Source: Neisseria sp. (GTDB lineage: Bacteria > Pseudomonadota > Gammaproteobacteria > Burkholderiales > Neisseriaceae). From it: a stretch of 54,562 nucleotides of DNA. The notes below the pieces were generated by a model. It did not search any database. It saw nothing but the letters and a program-made list of their open reading frames with translations, and was not told where the DNA came from. Position 1 is the stretch's first letter. Each line of letters begins with the position of its first letter. A program made the translations under genes and the position numbers. Positions 29,376 to 39,156 of the stretch are shown in pieces. Location of the stretch: positions 1 to 54,562 of the forward strand of contig NZ_JAUNHL010000016.1 of the NCBI RefSeq assembly GCF_030523955.1, read 5' to 3'.

Positions 29376-29962
29376 CGCGCGCTCCGCGCCGCGCATTGCG
29401 AAGGAGCCTGCCCGCCGGCCGGCAATATTTGCATGGTATCGAATACCAGCCGCAGCGTCAGCTTGCTGCTTTCCAGCAGCAAAATGCGCGGCATGCCTTT
29501 TTCATTTAATTGGCGGGAAATCGTCCAGCCGGATTGTTGCAGCTTTCCGTCGGCAGTAATCCGGTACGGCTCTCCTTTCACCCGTTGCCCTGCCGCCCAA
29601 ACGTCCAGGTATTGCACCGGCAGATCGTATCCCAGCAAGCGTTCGCTCAATTCCTTCGGCGTGGCCGCGCTGAATACTTTGCCGTTGCCGTCTACCGCCA
29701 ACACGCCTTGCGCATCTTGGCAAAGCTGGCCCACCGTACTGCCCAGCGGCGTATTGACATCAATGGTTTGCACGCCGTTTTGGTAAGTCCAATCGAAATT
29801 CGCATACGATCCTTTTCCCTCCGCCTTCACGGCCAAACGCCCTCCGGCGCTGAAATCCCGCCGCTCCGCCTGTTCCTGCCAGCCCTCTGTTTTCCGGTCG
29901 ACCGTCGCACATGCGCCCAATGCCAAACCGAGCAGTATGCCCGAAATACGGCGGATATTCAT
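29372..29962 (-). CDS. lolB: Outer-membrane lipoprotein insertion factor LolB
   Basis: About 196 residues from [20 protein letters not shown]. Lipoprotein signal with lipobox LGAC (Cys18), then the LolB fold: [66 protein letters not shown]. It receives lipoproteins from LolA and places them in the outer membrane. Alternative ATGs a few codons upstream exist. Overlaps ispE by 4 bases. Two DUS and a variant lie just upstream. Confidence 0.92.
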   Translation of the reverse strand: MNIRRISGILLGLALGACATVDRKTEGWQEQAERRDFSAGGRLAVKAEGKGSYANFDWTYQNGVQTIDVNTPLGSTVGQLCQDAQGVLAVDGNGKVFSAATPKELSERLLGYDLPVQYLDVWAAGQRVKGEPYRITADGKLQQSGWTISRQLNEKGMPRILLLESSKLTLRLVFDTMQILPAGGQAPSQCAARSAR

Positions 29963-30082
29963 ATTACTCTGCATCTTCATCACCCATATCAATGCCTGTC
30001 TGAAAAGAAATATGGAACACAAATGCCTGTCTGATAAAGAAATACCACAGCTTTCAGACAGGCATTGCCCTGCGTATGAACA

Positions 30083-31912
30083 TTACTCGGCCGCCGGCAA
30101 GGTTGCGCCCAAGCGTTTCATGGTTTCGCGCAAAACGTTTTGTTTGCCTTCTTTTTCGGCCAACCCTTTGCGGAACACGGCTCGGGCTTTGTCCTTCTCG
30201 CCCAGCCGCCAATATACTTCGCCCAAATGCGCCGCCACTTCGGGATCGGGCTGTTTTTCGAATGCAAATTCCAAATAGGGCAGTGCGGCCCGGGAATCGC
30301 CTTTGATGAAATACGCCCAGCCCATGCTGTCGTTAATCGCAGCTTCTTCGGGCTCCAGCCGGTATGCCGACCGGATAAGTTCGAATGCTTCGTTTTTATC
30401 GCTTTGCGGCATACCGAGCATGGTATAGCCCAAAGCATTCATGCCTTGGGCGCTATCCGGCCTAAGCTCGCGGTAACGGCGCAAATCGGCAACGGCTTTG
30501 TCCGGTTCGTTCAAACTGTCGGCATACAGAATGGCGCGCTGGTATAAAACGTCGGCCAGTTTGTCTTGGCTGTTTTTCTGCGTGTGCACTTTTTGGTAAA
30601 GCGAATCGAGCTCCTGCAGAGCCCGCCGCGGATTACTTTGTTGCGATACGGCGAAAATCTGCAGGCGGAACAAATCGGCATCGGTAAAAAAATTGCCCTG
30701 TTGTTCCGGCAGCCCTTCCGCCGCCCGCACATACCCGCGCGCTTTCTGCCAATCCCCGGCTTCCGCCTCAATGGAAGCGTTCAACACCGCTTTGTCAAAC
30801 GCATAACCGGGCGCCTTAATCCGTGCCGCCCACTCGCGCGCCGCTTGGTAGTTGCGCGCATCGGCGTTACGCATGGCGGCTACGGCAGCCGCCCGGCTGC
30901 GCTGCTCCTGCGTACCGGTCTTGTAAGCCTGCTCCAGATAAGACAACACCACAGGCAGCGCGGCCTTTTGGTTAATCGCCAAAAACGCAGCCTGCATATA
31001 GAGATCCGCATCCGGCGCCTCTTTCAACAGCTGCTGCAGCAAACCGTAGGCTTCGGCGTTTTTACCCGAATGGACCAACGCTTCCACTTGGAGCTGGCGC
31101 CACATCGGAGAAAGTTTTTCCGCATCGGCCCCGGTAAAAAAGCGGTTCAGGATTTCCGGATTTTGCCGGCCGATCAGGCGCAGGGTGAGCAGGGTGGGCG
31201 GTGCAATCTGGGTGTCCAGCTCGGTCAGCCGCTGCAAGGCCTTCACCGCACCGCGCTCATCGTTGGAAAGCGCGCTGAAAATCGCATTGGCAATCACCGC
31301 TTCGGGCATATCGGGATACGCCTTGGTTTCCCGCTTCACTTTACTGCCGATGCGCTTGGCAAGCCCGGGGCTTTCCACCGCGGCCTGCGAAAGCTGCAGG
31401 AAGAGCTTGCGCTTGTTTTCCTCTCCGGCCGCCGCCATCACTTTGTCGAAGCCCCGCTGTGCTTCATCGAATTCTTTCAAGGCCAAACTGCGGGCAAATG
31501 CCATACGTTGCTGCGCCGCTCCCGGCTGCGGCTCGATTTCGCGCCAACGCCGGTAAACCGCCTCGGCCTGATCGTATGCGTGCAAACCCAAAGCCATTTC
31601 CATCGCCCGCTCGCCCACCGCCGGATCCTGAGTGCGGTTGAAGGCCACCATATAGCTGGCCAAAGCCGTGGCCGCGTCGCCTTTTTGCAAAGCGACTTCG
31701 CCGCCGAACAGCGTAAAGAGCTCGCCGGCCCGCTGCACCACTTGCCTGCGCCGTTCATGTTCGCTGACCGGCAGCGGACCGATTGCCCCGTCCGCCTCTA
31801 TCCGGCGGTAGTCCGAGGTTTGCGGCGCAGCACCCGAAGCGAAACCGGCAGCCGGACAGGCCAGCATCAGAAGCAGCGCAAGCGGGCGCAGGCGTTTTTG
31901 GAAAAAAGGCAT
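30083..31912 (-). CDS. Exported TPR-repeat protein
   Basis: 609 residues from MPFFQKRLRPLALLLMLACPAAGFAS, a signal peptide probably cleaved near Ala/Ser 26; the Cys19 context (LMLAC) could also be read as a weak lipobox. AAGGGAAG precedes the start. The rest is a chain of tetratricopeptide repeats (GDAATALASYMVAFNRTQDP, AVADLRRYRELRPDSAQGMN, PEVAAHLGEVYWRLGEKDKA). It lies directly upstream of lolB on the same strand, a linkage seen in Neisseria, which suggests an envelope assembly role. The in-frame extension to 32185 is not used. Confidence 0.8.
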   Translation of the reverse strand: MPFFQKRLRPLALLLMLACPAAGFASGAAPQTSDYRRIEADGAIGPLPVSEHERRRQVVQRAGELFTLFGGEVALQKGDAATALASYMVAFNRTQDPAVGERAMEMALGLHAYDQAEAVYRRWREIEPQPGAAQQRMAFARSLALKEFDEAQRGFDKVMAAAGEENKRKLFLQLSQAAVESPGLAKRIGSKVKRETKAYPDMPEAVIANAIFSALSNDERGAVKALQRLTELDTQIAPPTLLTLRLIGRQNPEILNRFFTGADAEKLSPMWRQLQVEALVHSGKNAEAYGLLQQLLKEAPDADLYMQAAFLAINQKAALPVVLSYLEQAYKTGTQEQRSRAAAVAAMRNADARNYQAAREWAARIKAPGYAFDKAVLNASIEAEAGDWQKARGYVRAAEGLPEQQGNFFTDADLFRLQIFAVSQQSNPRRALQELDSLYQKVHTQKNSQDKLADVLYQRAILYADSLNEPDKAVADLRRYRELRPDSAQGMNALGYTMLGMPQSDKNEAFELIRSAYRLEPEEAAINDSMGWAYFIKGDSRAALPYLEFAFEKQPDPEVAAHLGEVYWRLGEKDKARAVFRKGLAEKEGKQNVLRETMKRLGATLPAAE

Positions 31913-32176
31913 AACACTTCCCTTTGGCGTAACAAGATTCGGCGCCCGGCATATTCCCGCCGGGTAAAAACAAAGCGCTACTTTATCACAAGGCTTAAGG
32001 CCGGGGCGACTTTTGCAACAATTAACGGGATGCGCATCCGGCCTTTCAGACAGGCATCTAAACAAGCTTATAATCGGCTTGCCTCCCATGAATTCCCGAT
32101 TGACAAAAGAAGGGACCTGCACCGTAAAATTCTGTATTATCGGCGATAAACAATGCCTGTCTGAAAGCATGCCGCC

Positions 32177-32788
32177 ATGGACCAAACCGACTTAAGCCGT
32201 TTCCTGCAAAGCCTCTCGCAAGGGCAATCCGCGCTGCCGAACCGGCGCAACGCCCTGTTCGACCCTGCGCAACCTTTCCGCCATGCCGCCGTACTGCTCG
32301 GCATCGTACCGCGCAACAAAGAATGGCAGGTGCTGCTCACCAAACGCGCCGACACACTGCGACTGCACACCGGCCAGATTGCCTTTCCCGGCGGCGGCCG
32401 CGATCCGGAAGACACCTCGTTTGCCGCCACCGCCCTGCGCGAAGCGCACGAAGAAGTGGGCACGCCCCGCGATGTGTGGCAAACATTCGAAGCCATGCCG
32501 CCTTGGTATACGCCCAGCGGATACGCAGTGCACACCGTGCCCGCACTGGCCCGGCAGGAGCCCGTACTCACACCCGATCCCGGCGAAGTGGCCGAAGCGT
32601 TCTACATTCCGCTCTCGGTCGTACTCAACCCCGCCCTCTACCGCCAACGCAGTTTCACCCACCTCAACCGCACGGTTCAAACACCGTCGCTCTCCTATCT
32701 TCATTACGACATCTGGGGCCTGACCGCAGGCATCCTCTATACGCTGGCCGACCGTTTCGCTCAAGGCAACACCGCAAATCCCGCTTGA
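32177..32788 (+). CDS. NUDIX hydrolase, CoA-pyrophosphatase (NudL) type
   Basis: 203 residues. NUDIX core with the NudL-type upstream motif [22 protein letters not shown] (residues about 53-74), followed by the catalytic helix [11 protein letters not shown] (residues 86-95). The canonical first Glu of the NUDIX box is replaced, as also in E. coli NudL. Probably hydrolyses CoA or its thioesters to 3',5'-ADP and 4'-phosphopantetheine derivatives. Divergent from the TPR gene; two DUS lie in the 260-bp spacer (32044, 32154). Followed at 53 bp by mutM. Confidence 0.88.
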   Translation: MDQTDLSRFLQSLSQGQSALPNRRNALFDPAQPFRHAAVLLGIVPRNKEWQVLLTKRADTLRLHTGQIAFPGGGRDPEDTSFAATALREAHEEVGTPRDVWQTFEAMPPWYTPSGYAVHTVPALARQEPVLTPDPGEVAEAFYIPLSVVLNPALYRQRSFTHLNRTVQTPSLSYLHYDIWGLTAGILYTLADRFAQGNTANPA

Positions 32789-32841
32789 ATTATCCCGCCG
32801 CCGCACCCATAATCCTCCCATCCATTCACCGGCCAGCCCCC

Positions 32842-33663
32842 ATGCCCGAACTGCCCGAAGTCGAAACCACCCTGCGCGGCATCTCTCCGCACATCAGCGG
32901 CAAAACCGTGGCCGCCGTCCTTGTCCGCCAACCCAAGCTGCGTTGGCACGTGCCCGCCGGTTTGGCCGGAACATTGGAAAACCAAACCCTCATACGGTGC
33001 GGCCGCCGCGCCAAATACCTGCTGCTGCATTTTCAGACAGGCATTCTGATTATCCATCTGGGCATGTCCGGCAGCCTGCGTATTTTCACGCCCGGCACGG
33101 CCCCCGCAGCAGGCAAGCACGACCATGCCGATTTTGTCTTTACCGACGGTACCCTCCTGCGCTACCGCGACCCGCGGCGCTTCGGCGCCATTTTATGGTT
33201 TGCCGGCATTGCCGAACACCACCCCCTCCTCGCCAAAGCCGGCCCCGAACCCTTGGACAGCGCATTTGATGCGGACTATCTCCACCGAAGCCTGCAAAAG
33301 CGCAAATGCGCCGTCAAGCTTGCCATCATGGACAACTCACTGGTGGTCGGCGTAGGCAATATTTACGCCAACGAAAGCCTGTTCCGCTCGGCCATATCGC
33401 CCCGACGCCCGGCAAACGAAGTTACCCGCAAAGAGGCCGCCTTACTGTGCCGCGAAATCAAAGCCGTATTGCAGCGCGCCATCGAAACCGGCGGCAGCAC
33501 CCTGCGCGATTTCGTCGACAGCGAAGGCAACAGCGGCTATTTCCAGCAGGAATACGCCGTGTACGGCCGGCACAAGCTGGCCTGCCCGAACTGCGGCAGC
33601 CCGATACAGAAAACCACCCTCGGCCAACGCGGTACCTTTTTCTGCCCGCACTGCCAGAAATAG
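32842..33663 (+). CDS. mutM: Formamidopyrimidine-DNA glycosylase
   Basis: 273 residues, starting [14 protein letters not shown] with the catalytic N-terminal proline. H2TH region ([20 protein letters not shown]) and a C-terminal zinc finger with CPNC and CPHC ([14 protein letters not shown]). It removes 8-oxoguanine and formamidopyrimidines and cuts the abasic site. A DUS lies inside the gene (33031-33042) and is read as FQTGIL, matching the frequent placement of uptake sequences in repair genes. Confidence 0.97.
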   Translation: MPELPEVETTLRGISPHISGKTVAAVLVRQPKLRWHVPAGLAGTLENQTLIRCGRRAKYLLLHFQTGILIIHLGMSGSLRIFTPGTAPAAGKHDHADFVFTDGTLLRYRDPRRFGAILWFAGIAEHHPLLAKAGPEPLDSAFDADYLHRSLQKRKCAVKLAIMDNSLVVGVGNIYANESLFRSAISPRRPANEVTRKEAALLCREIKAVLQRAIETGGSTLRDFVDSEGNSGYFQQEYAVYGRHKLACPNCGSPIQKTTLGQRGTFFCPHCQK

Positions 33664-33665
33664 TT

Positions 33666-33711
33666 TTCAGACAGGCATAAAGCCAAAAGCGCAATACAAT
33701 GCCTGTCTGAA
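33666..33711. terminator. Widely spaced DUS inverted pair behind mutM
   Basis: TTCAGACAGGCA at 33666 and TGCCTGTCTGAA at 33700 with a 22-base loop, immediately after the mutM stop. Confidence 0.5.
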
Positions 33712-33867
33712 AATAATATTATAAGAAACAATACCTTTAAAAAATAAAATACAAACCTTAACAACCTGCCGGATAAGATTGCTTTTGCAGCGCAACCTGC
33801 TACACTACTCAATCCTTCCAACACAGCAAACCGTGATACAGCCATATCAAAACCACTACGCATACCA

Positions 33868-34659
33868 ATGTCTCACCACAAAACGCCCATCCTGCAGCGC
33901 CTTCGCCGCCTCTGGCGCCTCAGCAGCCTCATCATCAGCCAAAGCCGCCTGTTTACCCGCCCCGAATCGGCCGTTGCCGAAACCCGCAACCGCATTTTGG
34001 CGCACATCGGCAGCGAAGCGCTCAAAATCCTGAATGTAAAATTACATATCAACACACCGCCCGCCGTTCTGCCTTCCAACAGCCTGGTGGTTGCCAACCA
34101 CGTATCCTGGTTGGATATTTTCGCCATCAGCGCACTGTGCCCCAGCAGCTTTATCGCCATGAAGGAAATGCAGTCGTGGCCCCTGCTCGGAAAAATCGCC
34201 ACCCATGCCGGAACCGTATTCATCAACCGCGGCAGCCGCAAAGACATCGGTCCCATCAATGCCGCCATCGTCGCCTCGCTGCAAGCCGGCCAAAACGTCT
34301 GCTTCTTCCCCGAGGCCGCCACCTCGCCCGGCACCGGCCTGCTGCCCTTCAAAGCAGCACTGTTCGAATCGGCCATCCAAGCCCAAACGCCCATCCAGCC
34401 CATCGCTTTGCGTTATTACAACGATGTCGGCCTGCGCAGCACCGTACCGTCGTTTGCCAACATCAACCTCATCAAATCCATTTGGCGAGTGCTTTCCATG
34501 CAGGAAATCCTGATTACCGCCGATTTCACCCCGCCCATCGTTCCCGCCGAACATCCCGGCCAAGACCGTTTCGCCCTCAAAAGCTTGGCCGAGAGCCGCA
34601 TCCGCAGCAAAGTTTACGAAGATTCGCCCGAACCTGAGCCTCATTCCGACAATTCGTAA
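33868..34659 (+). CDS. 1-acyl-sn-glycerol-3-phosphate acyltransferase family protein
   Basis: 263 residues. PlsC-type acyltransferase that would add the second acyl chain in phospholipid synthesis. Catalytic HX4D is His78 to Asp83 (ANHVSWLDIF). The second conserved block reads NVCFFPEAATSPGTGLLPFK, where most family members have FPEGT; the Gly-to-Ala change is worth noting but the context is intact. No strong membrane anchor at the N terminus apart from WRLSSLIIS. Neisseria carries more than one such gene (nlaA, nlaB); which one this is cannot be said. Confidence 0.88.
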   Translation: MSHHKTPILQRLRRLWRLSSLIISQSRLFTRPESAVAETRNRILAHIGSEALKILNVKLHINTPPAVLPSNSLVVANHVSWLDIFAISALCPSSFIAMKEMQSWPLLGKIATHAGTVFINRGSRKDIGPINAAIVASLQAGQNVCFFPEAATSPGTGLLPFKAALFESAIQAQTPIQPIALRYYNDVGLRSTVPSFANINLIKSIWRVLSMQEILITADFTPPIVPAEHPGQDRFALKSLAESRIRSKVYEDSPEPEPHSDNS

Positions 34660-34748
34660 TTTTTCGTAAACGACATTGAACTGTCACAATCTTTGCCCAA
34701 CATGGAAAACATATGTAAACCCGCCCCGGCTTTGTTTTTGAAATTATA

Positions 34749-34763
34749 AATCAATATTTGATT
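34749..34763. promoter_or_regulatory. Short palindrome upstream of the peroxiredoxin gene
   Basis: AATCAATATTTGATT, a 6+3+6 palindrome in an AT-rich spacer. It is a possible operator; the half-site order is opposite to the FNR consensus TTGAT-N4-ATCAA, so no regulator is assigned. Confidence 0.25.
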
Positions 34764-34826
34764 TTAAATAAATTTATATAATAAAGATTATTTGAACTAT
34801 AAATCAGCCGTCGGTCATCGGCAGAT

Positions 34827-34832
34827 TATAAT
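34827..34832 (+). promoter_or_regulatory. Candidate -10 of the peroxiredoxin-glutaredoxin gene
   Basis: Perfect TATAAT 56 bases before the ATG, without a matching -35, as expected for an activator-dependent promoter (OxyR would be the obvious candidate; no site is proven). Confidence 0.4.
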
Positions 34833-34888
34833 AGTGACCGATGAAACACGAAGTTTTTAATCCCAACATACTGTAAGGAGTATTGATT

Positions 34889-35626
34889 ATGGCATTGCAA
34901 GACCGTACCGGCCAACAAGTACCGAGCTGCACCTTCCACACCCGCGTAGGCGACTCTTGGAAAGACATTACCACCGACGAATTGTTCAAAGGCAAAAAAG
35001 TCGTGGTGTTCTCCCTGCCCGGCGCATTCACCCCCACCTGTTCGTCCACCCACCTGCCCCGCTACAACGAGCTGGCCAAGGCATTCAAAGAAAACGGCGT
35101 GGACAGCATCCTGTGCGTATCCGTCAACGATACTTTCGTGATGAACGCCTGGGCCGCCGACGAAGAATCCGACAACATCACCATGATTCCCGACGGCAAC
35201 TGCGAATTCACCGAAGGCATGGGCATGCTGGTCGACAAAAACGACCTCGGCTTCGGCAAGCGCTCTTGGCGCTACTCCATGCTCGTCAACGACGGCAAAA
35301 TCGAAAAAATGTTTATCGAGCCGCAAGAGCCCGGCGATCCGTTCAAAGTGTCCGATGCCGACACCATGCTGAACTACCTTGCTCCGAACTGGAAATCGCA
35401 AGAATCCATCGCCATTTTCACCAAGCCGGGCTGCCAATTCTGCGCAAAAGCAAAAAAAGCGCTGGAAGACAAAGGCTTGGCCTATGAAGAAATCGTATTG
35501 GGCAAAGATGCCAGCATCGTATCCGTACGCGCCATCACAGGCAAAGCAACCGCCCCGCAAGTGTTCATCGGCGGCAAATACATCGGCGGCAGCGAAGATT
35601 TGGATGCTTACCTCGCGGCCCAATAA
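34889..35626 (+). CDS. Peroxiredoxin-glutaredoxin hybrid protein
   Basis: 245 residues, two fused enzymes. Residues 1-165 are a Prx5-type peroxiredoxin with peroxidatic Cys51 in PGAFTPTC. Residues about 172-245 are a glutaredoxin with active site Cys182-Gln-Phe-Cys185 and the glutathione-binding [14 protein letters not shown]. The fusion reduces peroxides with glutathione in one polypeptide; it is known in Neisseria and Haemophilus. AAGGAG lies 8 bases before the ATG. Followed by a terminator and, 350 bp on, a lipoamide-dehydrogenase-like gene. Confidence 0.97.
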   Translation: MALQDRTGQQVPSCTFHTRVGDSWKDITTDELFKGKKVVVFSLPGAFTPTCSSTHLPRYNELAKAFKENGVDSILCVSVNDTFVMNAWAADEESDNITMIPDGNCEFTEGMGMLVDKNDLGFGKRSWRYSMLVNDGKIEKMFIEPQEPGDPFKVSDADTMLNYLAPNWKSQESIAIFTKPGCQFCAKAKKALEDKGLAYEEIVLGKDASIVSVRAITGKATAPQVFIGGKYIGGSEDLDAYLAAQ

Positions 35627-35643
35627 TCCGTTTCGCCAAACTT

Positions 35644-35667
35644 AAGGGCTGCCTTGTGGCGGCCCTT
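35644..35667 (+). terminator. Terminator of the peroxiredoxin-glutaredoxin gene
   Basis: AAGGGCTGCC, loop TTGT, GGCGGCCCTT then CTT; 10-bp stem with one mismatch, 17 bp after the stop. Confidence 0.75.
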
Positions 35668-35698
35668 CTTAAAATCGAAAACGTAAAATGCAAGCTTT

Positions 35699-35765
35699 TA
35701 TAGCCGACCAACACAGAACGAAACAAGGCAGCAAGGCCGTATCGTCCTTATTTTAAATGACTATA
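35699..35765 (+). mobile_element. Correia-like element F, internally deleted
   Basis: 67 bp, TATAGCCGACCAACACAGAA to TTAAATGACTATA. Both ends are kept but about 38 bases of the core, including the CAGACAGTACAGATAGTACGG stretch, are missing. Confidence 0.75.
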
Positions 35766-35977
35766 AAACCCCTTCCGCCTGTTTTTATCATGCTTTCCTT
35801 ACTGATAAGCGCTTCCCGAACAGGCACACAACCGGAAATCCGCTTTTTCAGACAGGCATAGGGCGGATAAACTTATTTGGAGACAAGGCCGGCGGCACGC
35901 ATTGAAATAAGCAGGTTCACTATCACTGTTAAGATAAAATGCCTGTCTGAAAACCTACCCTCCGAAAGGAAAAACAG

Positions 35978-37423
35978 ATGAAAAAAATCAAAGCAGACGT
36001 AGCCGTTATCGGCGGCGGCACCGCCGGCATGGGCGCTTTCCGCAACGCCCGCCTGCATACCGACAATGTCTACCTCATCGAAAGCCACGCGTTCGGCACC
36101 ACCTGCGCCCGGGTAGGCTGCATGCCCTCCAAACTGATGATTGCTGCCGCCGAAGCCCGGCATCATGCCCTGCATACCGACCCATTCGGTATTCATCTGG
36201 ACAAAAGCAGCATCACCGTCAACGGAGAGGAAGTGATGCGCCGCATTAAAACCGAACGCGACCGCTTCGTCGGCTTTGTAGTGAGCGATGTAGAAGAATG
36301 GCCGGCCGACAAGCGCATTATGGGCAAAGCCGAATTCGTGGACGAACACACCATCCGCATCGACGGTCATACGGAAATCACCGCCGACCGCATCGTGATT
36401 GCCACCGGTTCGCGCCCATATATTAACGAAGAATGGCAAAAAGCCGGCGACCGGCTGATTATTAACGACGACGTTTTTTATTGGGACACCCTGCCTGAAA
36501 GCATAGCCGTATTCGGCCCGGGCGTTATCGGATTGGAGCTCGGCCAAGCGCTGCACCGCTTGGGCGTCAAAACCAAAATTTTCGGCCGCAGCAAACGCTT
36601 GGGCGGAATCTCCGATCCCGTAGTATCGGCCGAAGCCCAAGCCGTGTTCGGCGAAGAGCTGGATTTGCATTTGGGCGTATGCCCTTCGGTGGGCCGCACA
36701 CCGGAAGGCAAAGTGGAAATCACCTGGTCGGAAAACGGCCGAGAGCATAGCTATACCGCCGACTATCTGCTGGCCGCTACCGGCCGCACCCCCAATACCG
36801 ACAATATCGGTTTGGAAAATTTGGATATCGAATTAGACGGCAAAGGCGTGCCCAAAGCGCATCCGCTGACCATGCAAACCAGCATTCCGCACATCTTCAT
36901 CGCGGGCGACGCCTCCGACCAGCTGCCTTTATTGCACGAAGCCAGCGACCAGGGAAAAATCGCCGGCCAGAATGCCGGCACCTATCCCGAAATCGGCAAC
37001 GGCCTGCGCCGAAGCCACATCGGCGTGGTATTCAGCGATCCGCAAATCGCCTTTGTCGGTCTCAAATTCAGCCAAATCGAACAACGCTACAAAAACACGG
37101 ATTGCGTAGCCATCGGCGAAGTATCGTTCAAAAACCAAGGCCGCAGCCGCGTGATGCTGGTCAACAAAGGGCATATGCGCATTTATGCGGAGCAAGGTAC
37201 CGGCCGCTTTATCGGCGCCGAAATCGTGGGCCCTGCCGCAGAGCACCTCGCCCACTTGCTGGCATGGGCGCATCAGCAGAAAATGACCATTCCGCAAATG
37301 CTCGATATGCCGTTCTACCATCCGGTTATCGAAGAAGGCCTGCGCACCGCCCTGCGCGACGTAGCGGCCAAACTTACCCTTGGCGAACAGCGCAGCGAAT
37401 GCGCGGAATGCCCGGGTGAATAA
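35978..37423 (+). CDS. Dihydrolipoamide-dehydrogenase-like flavoprotein disulfide reductase
   Basis: 481 residues. FAD-binding VAVIGGGTAGMGAFRNAR, redox-active disulfide Cys43-x4-Cys48 (TTCARVGCMPSK), NAD(P)-binding AVFGPGVIGLELGQALHRLG, second FAD motif PHIFIAGDAS, and a C-terminal dimerisation domain with FYHPVIEEGLRTALRD supplying the active-site His. The overall pattern is closer to the non-PDH lipoamide-dehydrogenase-like group than to LpdA of the complex. The location next to the peroxiredoxin-glutaredoxin gene is conserved in Neisseria and hints at thiol redox or glutathione reduction, an inference. A DUS lies just before the ribosome-binding site. Confidence 0.88.
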   Translation: MKKIKADVAVIGGGTAGMGAFRNARLHTDNVYLIESHAFGTTCARVGCMPSKLMIAAAEARHHALHTDPFGIHLDKSSITVNGEEVMRRIKTERDRFVGFVVSDVEEWPADKRIMGKAEFVDEHTIRIDGHTEITADRIVIATGSRPYINEEWQKAGDRLIINDDVFYWDTLPESIAVFGPGVIGLELGQALHRLGVKTKIFGRSKRLGGISDPVVSAEAQAVFGEELDLHLGVCPSVGRTPEGKVEITWSENGREHSYTADYLLAATGRTPNTDNIGLENLDIELDGKGVPKAHPLTMQTSIPHIFIAGDASDQLPLLHEASDQGKIAGQNAGTYPEIGNGLRRSHIGVVFSDPQIAFVGLKFSQIEQRYKNTDCVAIGEVSFKNQGRSRVMLVNKGHMRIYAEQGTGRFIGAEIVGPAAEHLAHLLAWAHQQKMTIPQMLDMPFYHPVIEEGLRTALRDVAAKLTLGEQRSECAECPGE

Positions 37424-37444
37424 ACATCCGATACAATGGAAAAA

Positions 37445-37474
37445 TGCCTGTCTGAACACTTTTTCAGACAGGCA
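37445..37474. terminator. DUS inverted pair behind the flavoprotein gene
   Basis: TGCCTGTCTGAA, six bases, TTCAGACAGGCA, with flanking AAA/TTT extending the stem, 22 bp after the stop. Confidence 0.7.
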
Positions 37475-37558
37475 TTTGCATAGCCGGGAAAACCGATTGT
37501 TCGAAGCACGGCGGCAAGCCGCAGGCAATATCTTTGAACTTGCGCCATACAAACCGGA

Positions 37559-38137
37559 TTACAATAAACGCCAAAATACCATTTGTAAACCTTGGTAAAC
37601 CAAATCGCACCAAGCTTCCAACCACTGTGCCGATACCAAAACCAACCCGACCGCAATTAAATAAGACGCCCCCGCCAGCAATAACATCAGATTACTGTTG
37701 GTACGCGGATTGCCGCTCAGGTTGGGCAGCGGATTATCCCGCAAATACAGGCCGTAGAGATATTGCGCAAACACCAACCCCAATACCAGCAAGCCCAAAG
37801 GTCTGAGCAAAAAGCCCAAGGCGGCGGCAAAAAATCCGAGCTTGGCCAAAATTTCACCTGCCGGCCAGCCCAAACCGGCATCATTGCAGCGTTTGATCAA
37901 TAATTTATGCTGGTAGAAAACCAATACGCATCCGACAAGGATAAAACCGGTCAAGCTTCTTTTGATATTCAACGACAATACGGCAACCAGATAGCGGCCG
38001 GTTCCAGACGAGGCATCGAGCATTCCGCCAATCAGCAACATCATCAACAACAAGGCAACCGTAGCCGGCAAACAATAGGCGGCGAATTCGGCCCTGCTCA
38101 AACGGTTGTCTGAAAATCGGTTTTTATGCGGTTTCAT
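37559..38137 (-). CDS. DUF805-like membrane protein
   Basis: About 192 residues from MKPHKNRFSDNRLSRAEFAA. Five or so hydrophobic segments (YCLPATVALLLMMLLIGGML, SLTGFILVGCVLVFYQH, LGFFAAALGFLLRPLGLLVLGLVFAQYLYGLYL, LMLLLAGASYLIAVGLVLV). LSRAEF near the start and KRCNDAGLGW in the first loop fit DUF805-type inner-membrane proteins of unknown role. An upstream in-frame start to 38185 is possible; neither has a good ribosome-binding site. Confidence 0.6.
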   Translation of the reverse strand: MKPHKNRFSDNRLSRAEFAAYCLPATVALLLMMLLIGGMLDASSGTGRYLVAVLSLNIKRSLTGFILVGCVLVFYQHKLLIKRCNDAGLGWPAGEILAKLGFFAAALGFLLRPLGLLVLGLVFAQYLYGLYLRDNPLPNLSGNPRTNSNLMLLLAGASYLIAVGLVLVSAQWLEAWCDLVYQGLQMVFWRLL

Positions 38138-38240
38138 AAACGGATTGATATGTATGCTAAACGGCTTTAAGAAAAAAATTTCCAATCTAATGCGTGTTTA
38201 TTGTAACCCTGAGGCGGGCTGCGCTTTCCGTTTCTTAAAC

Positions 38241-38417
38241 TTATGACTCGGAAAATCCGTCTTCCTCTATGGCTTCCACTTTAAAATCCTCATTTGCCCA
38301 AGCACCCAAATCGATGGTTTTACAGCGTTTGCTGCAAAACGGACGGTATGGATTGGTTTTAATCCAAGCTACCTGCCCGCCGCATGTCGGGCATTTTACT
38401 ATCAATATTTCCGCCAC
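38241..38417 (-). CDS. yacG: DNA gyrase inhibitor YacG (GTG start)
   Basis: 58 residues, reading (V/M)[20 protein letters not shown] and then [20 protein letters not shown]. The four zinc ligands CPTC and CSKRC and the RPFCSxRCkxIDLGxWA block identify YacG, a small zinc protein that binds GyrB. The start is GTG at 38417 with AAAGGA 6 bases upstream; there is no ATG, so it is easily missed. Next to coaE and pilD, a common association. Confidence 0.93.
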   Translation of the reverse strand: MAEILIVKCPTCGGQVAWIKTNPYRPFCSKRCKTIDLGAWANEDFKVEAIEEDGFSES

Positions 38418-38556
38418 TGCCTATCCTTTCTCGCCAACCCTATCAGTGAAAATGTACGTTCAAATTACCGCAGAATATAGCGGGCAGATTTTGTTGCCCT
38501 TTGGCGGCTTACAAAACCACCTTCTTCAGGCCGGGCGAAACAGCACCGCATATTTC

Positions 38557-39156
38557 TTATTTCAACCGGCTATAATAGAGATGGAACCGCCCTACTTTGG
38601 CAGCCAGCTCTTCTTCGGTACCGTTGTTAACCAATATGTCATCGGCTGCCATACGCCGCTGCCAATCCGCCGCCTGCGCCGCCATAATCCGAAGCACAGC
38701 CTCTTCTGTCAAATTACTGCGCCGCACCACCCTCTGCAACCGGATTGCTTCTTCACTTTCAACCACCAAAACCCGGTCAACGGCTGCTTTGAATGCCGGC
38801 TTCTCCACCAATAAAGGGATTTCGATTACACCGTAGCCGGCATTCGGATAAGCAGCCTTCCTGTTCTTGATCTCTGCCAGTATCAAAGGATGCATCAGCG
38901 CTTCCAAATCATTGCGCGCTTTATCCGAAGCAAATACCAAATCGCGTAAAGCCGCCCTTTTCAGACAGGCATGATCATCAAACAAATCATCGCCGAACTG
39001 CCGGCGTATACCGGACAGTGCCGCTCCGTTTTCAGCGGTAAGGCTGCGGCTGACGGCATCCGCATCGATAAGCGGTACGCCCAAACGCAAAAACTCGGCA
39101 GCCGCCTTTGATTTGCCGCTGCCGATTCCGCCGGTTAATCCTACCCAAACAGTCAT
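38557..39156 (-). CDS. coaE: Dephospho-CoA kinase
   Basis: 199 residues, MTVWVGLTGGIGSGKS with the P-loop at the N terminus, then VPLIDADAVSRSL, HPLI, and VIEIPLLVEK. Last step of CoA synthesis. Overlaps the end of pilD by 4 bases (ATGA), so it is co-translated with the pilus genes, as in other Neisseria. A DUS lies inside the gene near 38959 and reads ACLKRAA. Confidence 0.96.
   Translation of the reverse strand: MTVWVGLTGGIGSGKSKAAAEFLRLGVPLIDADAVSRSLTAENGAALSGIRRQFGDDLFDDHACLKRAALRDLVFASDKARNDLEALMHPLILAEIKNRKAAYPNAGYGVIEIPLLVEKPAFKAAVDRVLVVESEEAIRLQRVVRRSNLTEEAVLRIMAAQAADWQRRMAADDILVNNGTEEELAAKVGRFHLYYSRLK

Larger units (their letters stand above)
35627..35977. other. Intergenic region behind the peroxiredoxin gene
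   Basis: Holds the terminator (35644-35667), a shortened Correia-like element (35699-35765), and DUS copies at about 35848 (minus) and 35940 (plus). GAAAGGAAAA precedes the next ATG. No gene. Confidence 0.6.

Noticed and set aside
31913-32185. N-terminal extension of the exported TPR protein
   Set aside because: It would bury the signal peptide at residue 92; AAGGGAAG directly before the ATG at 31912 supports the shorter form.
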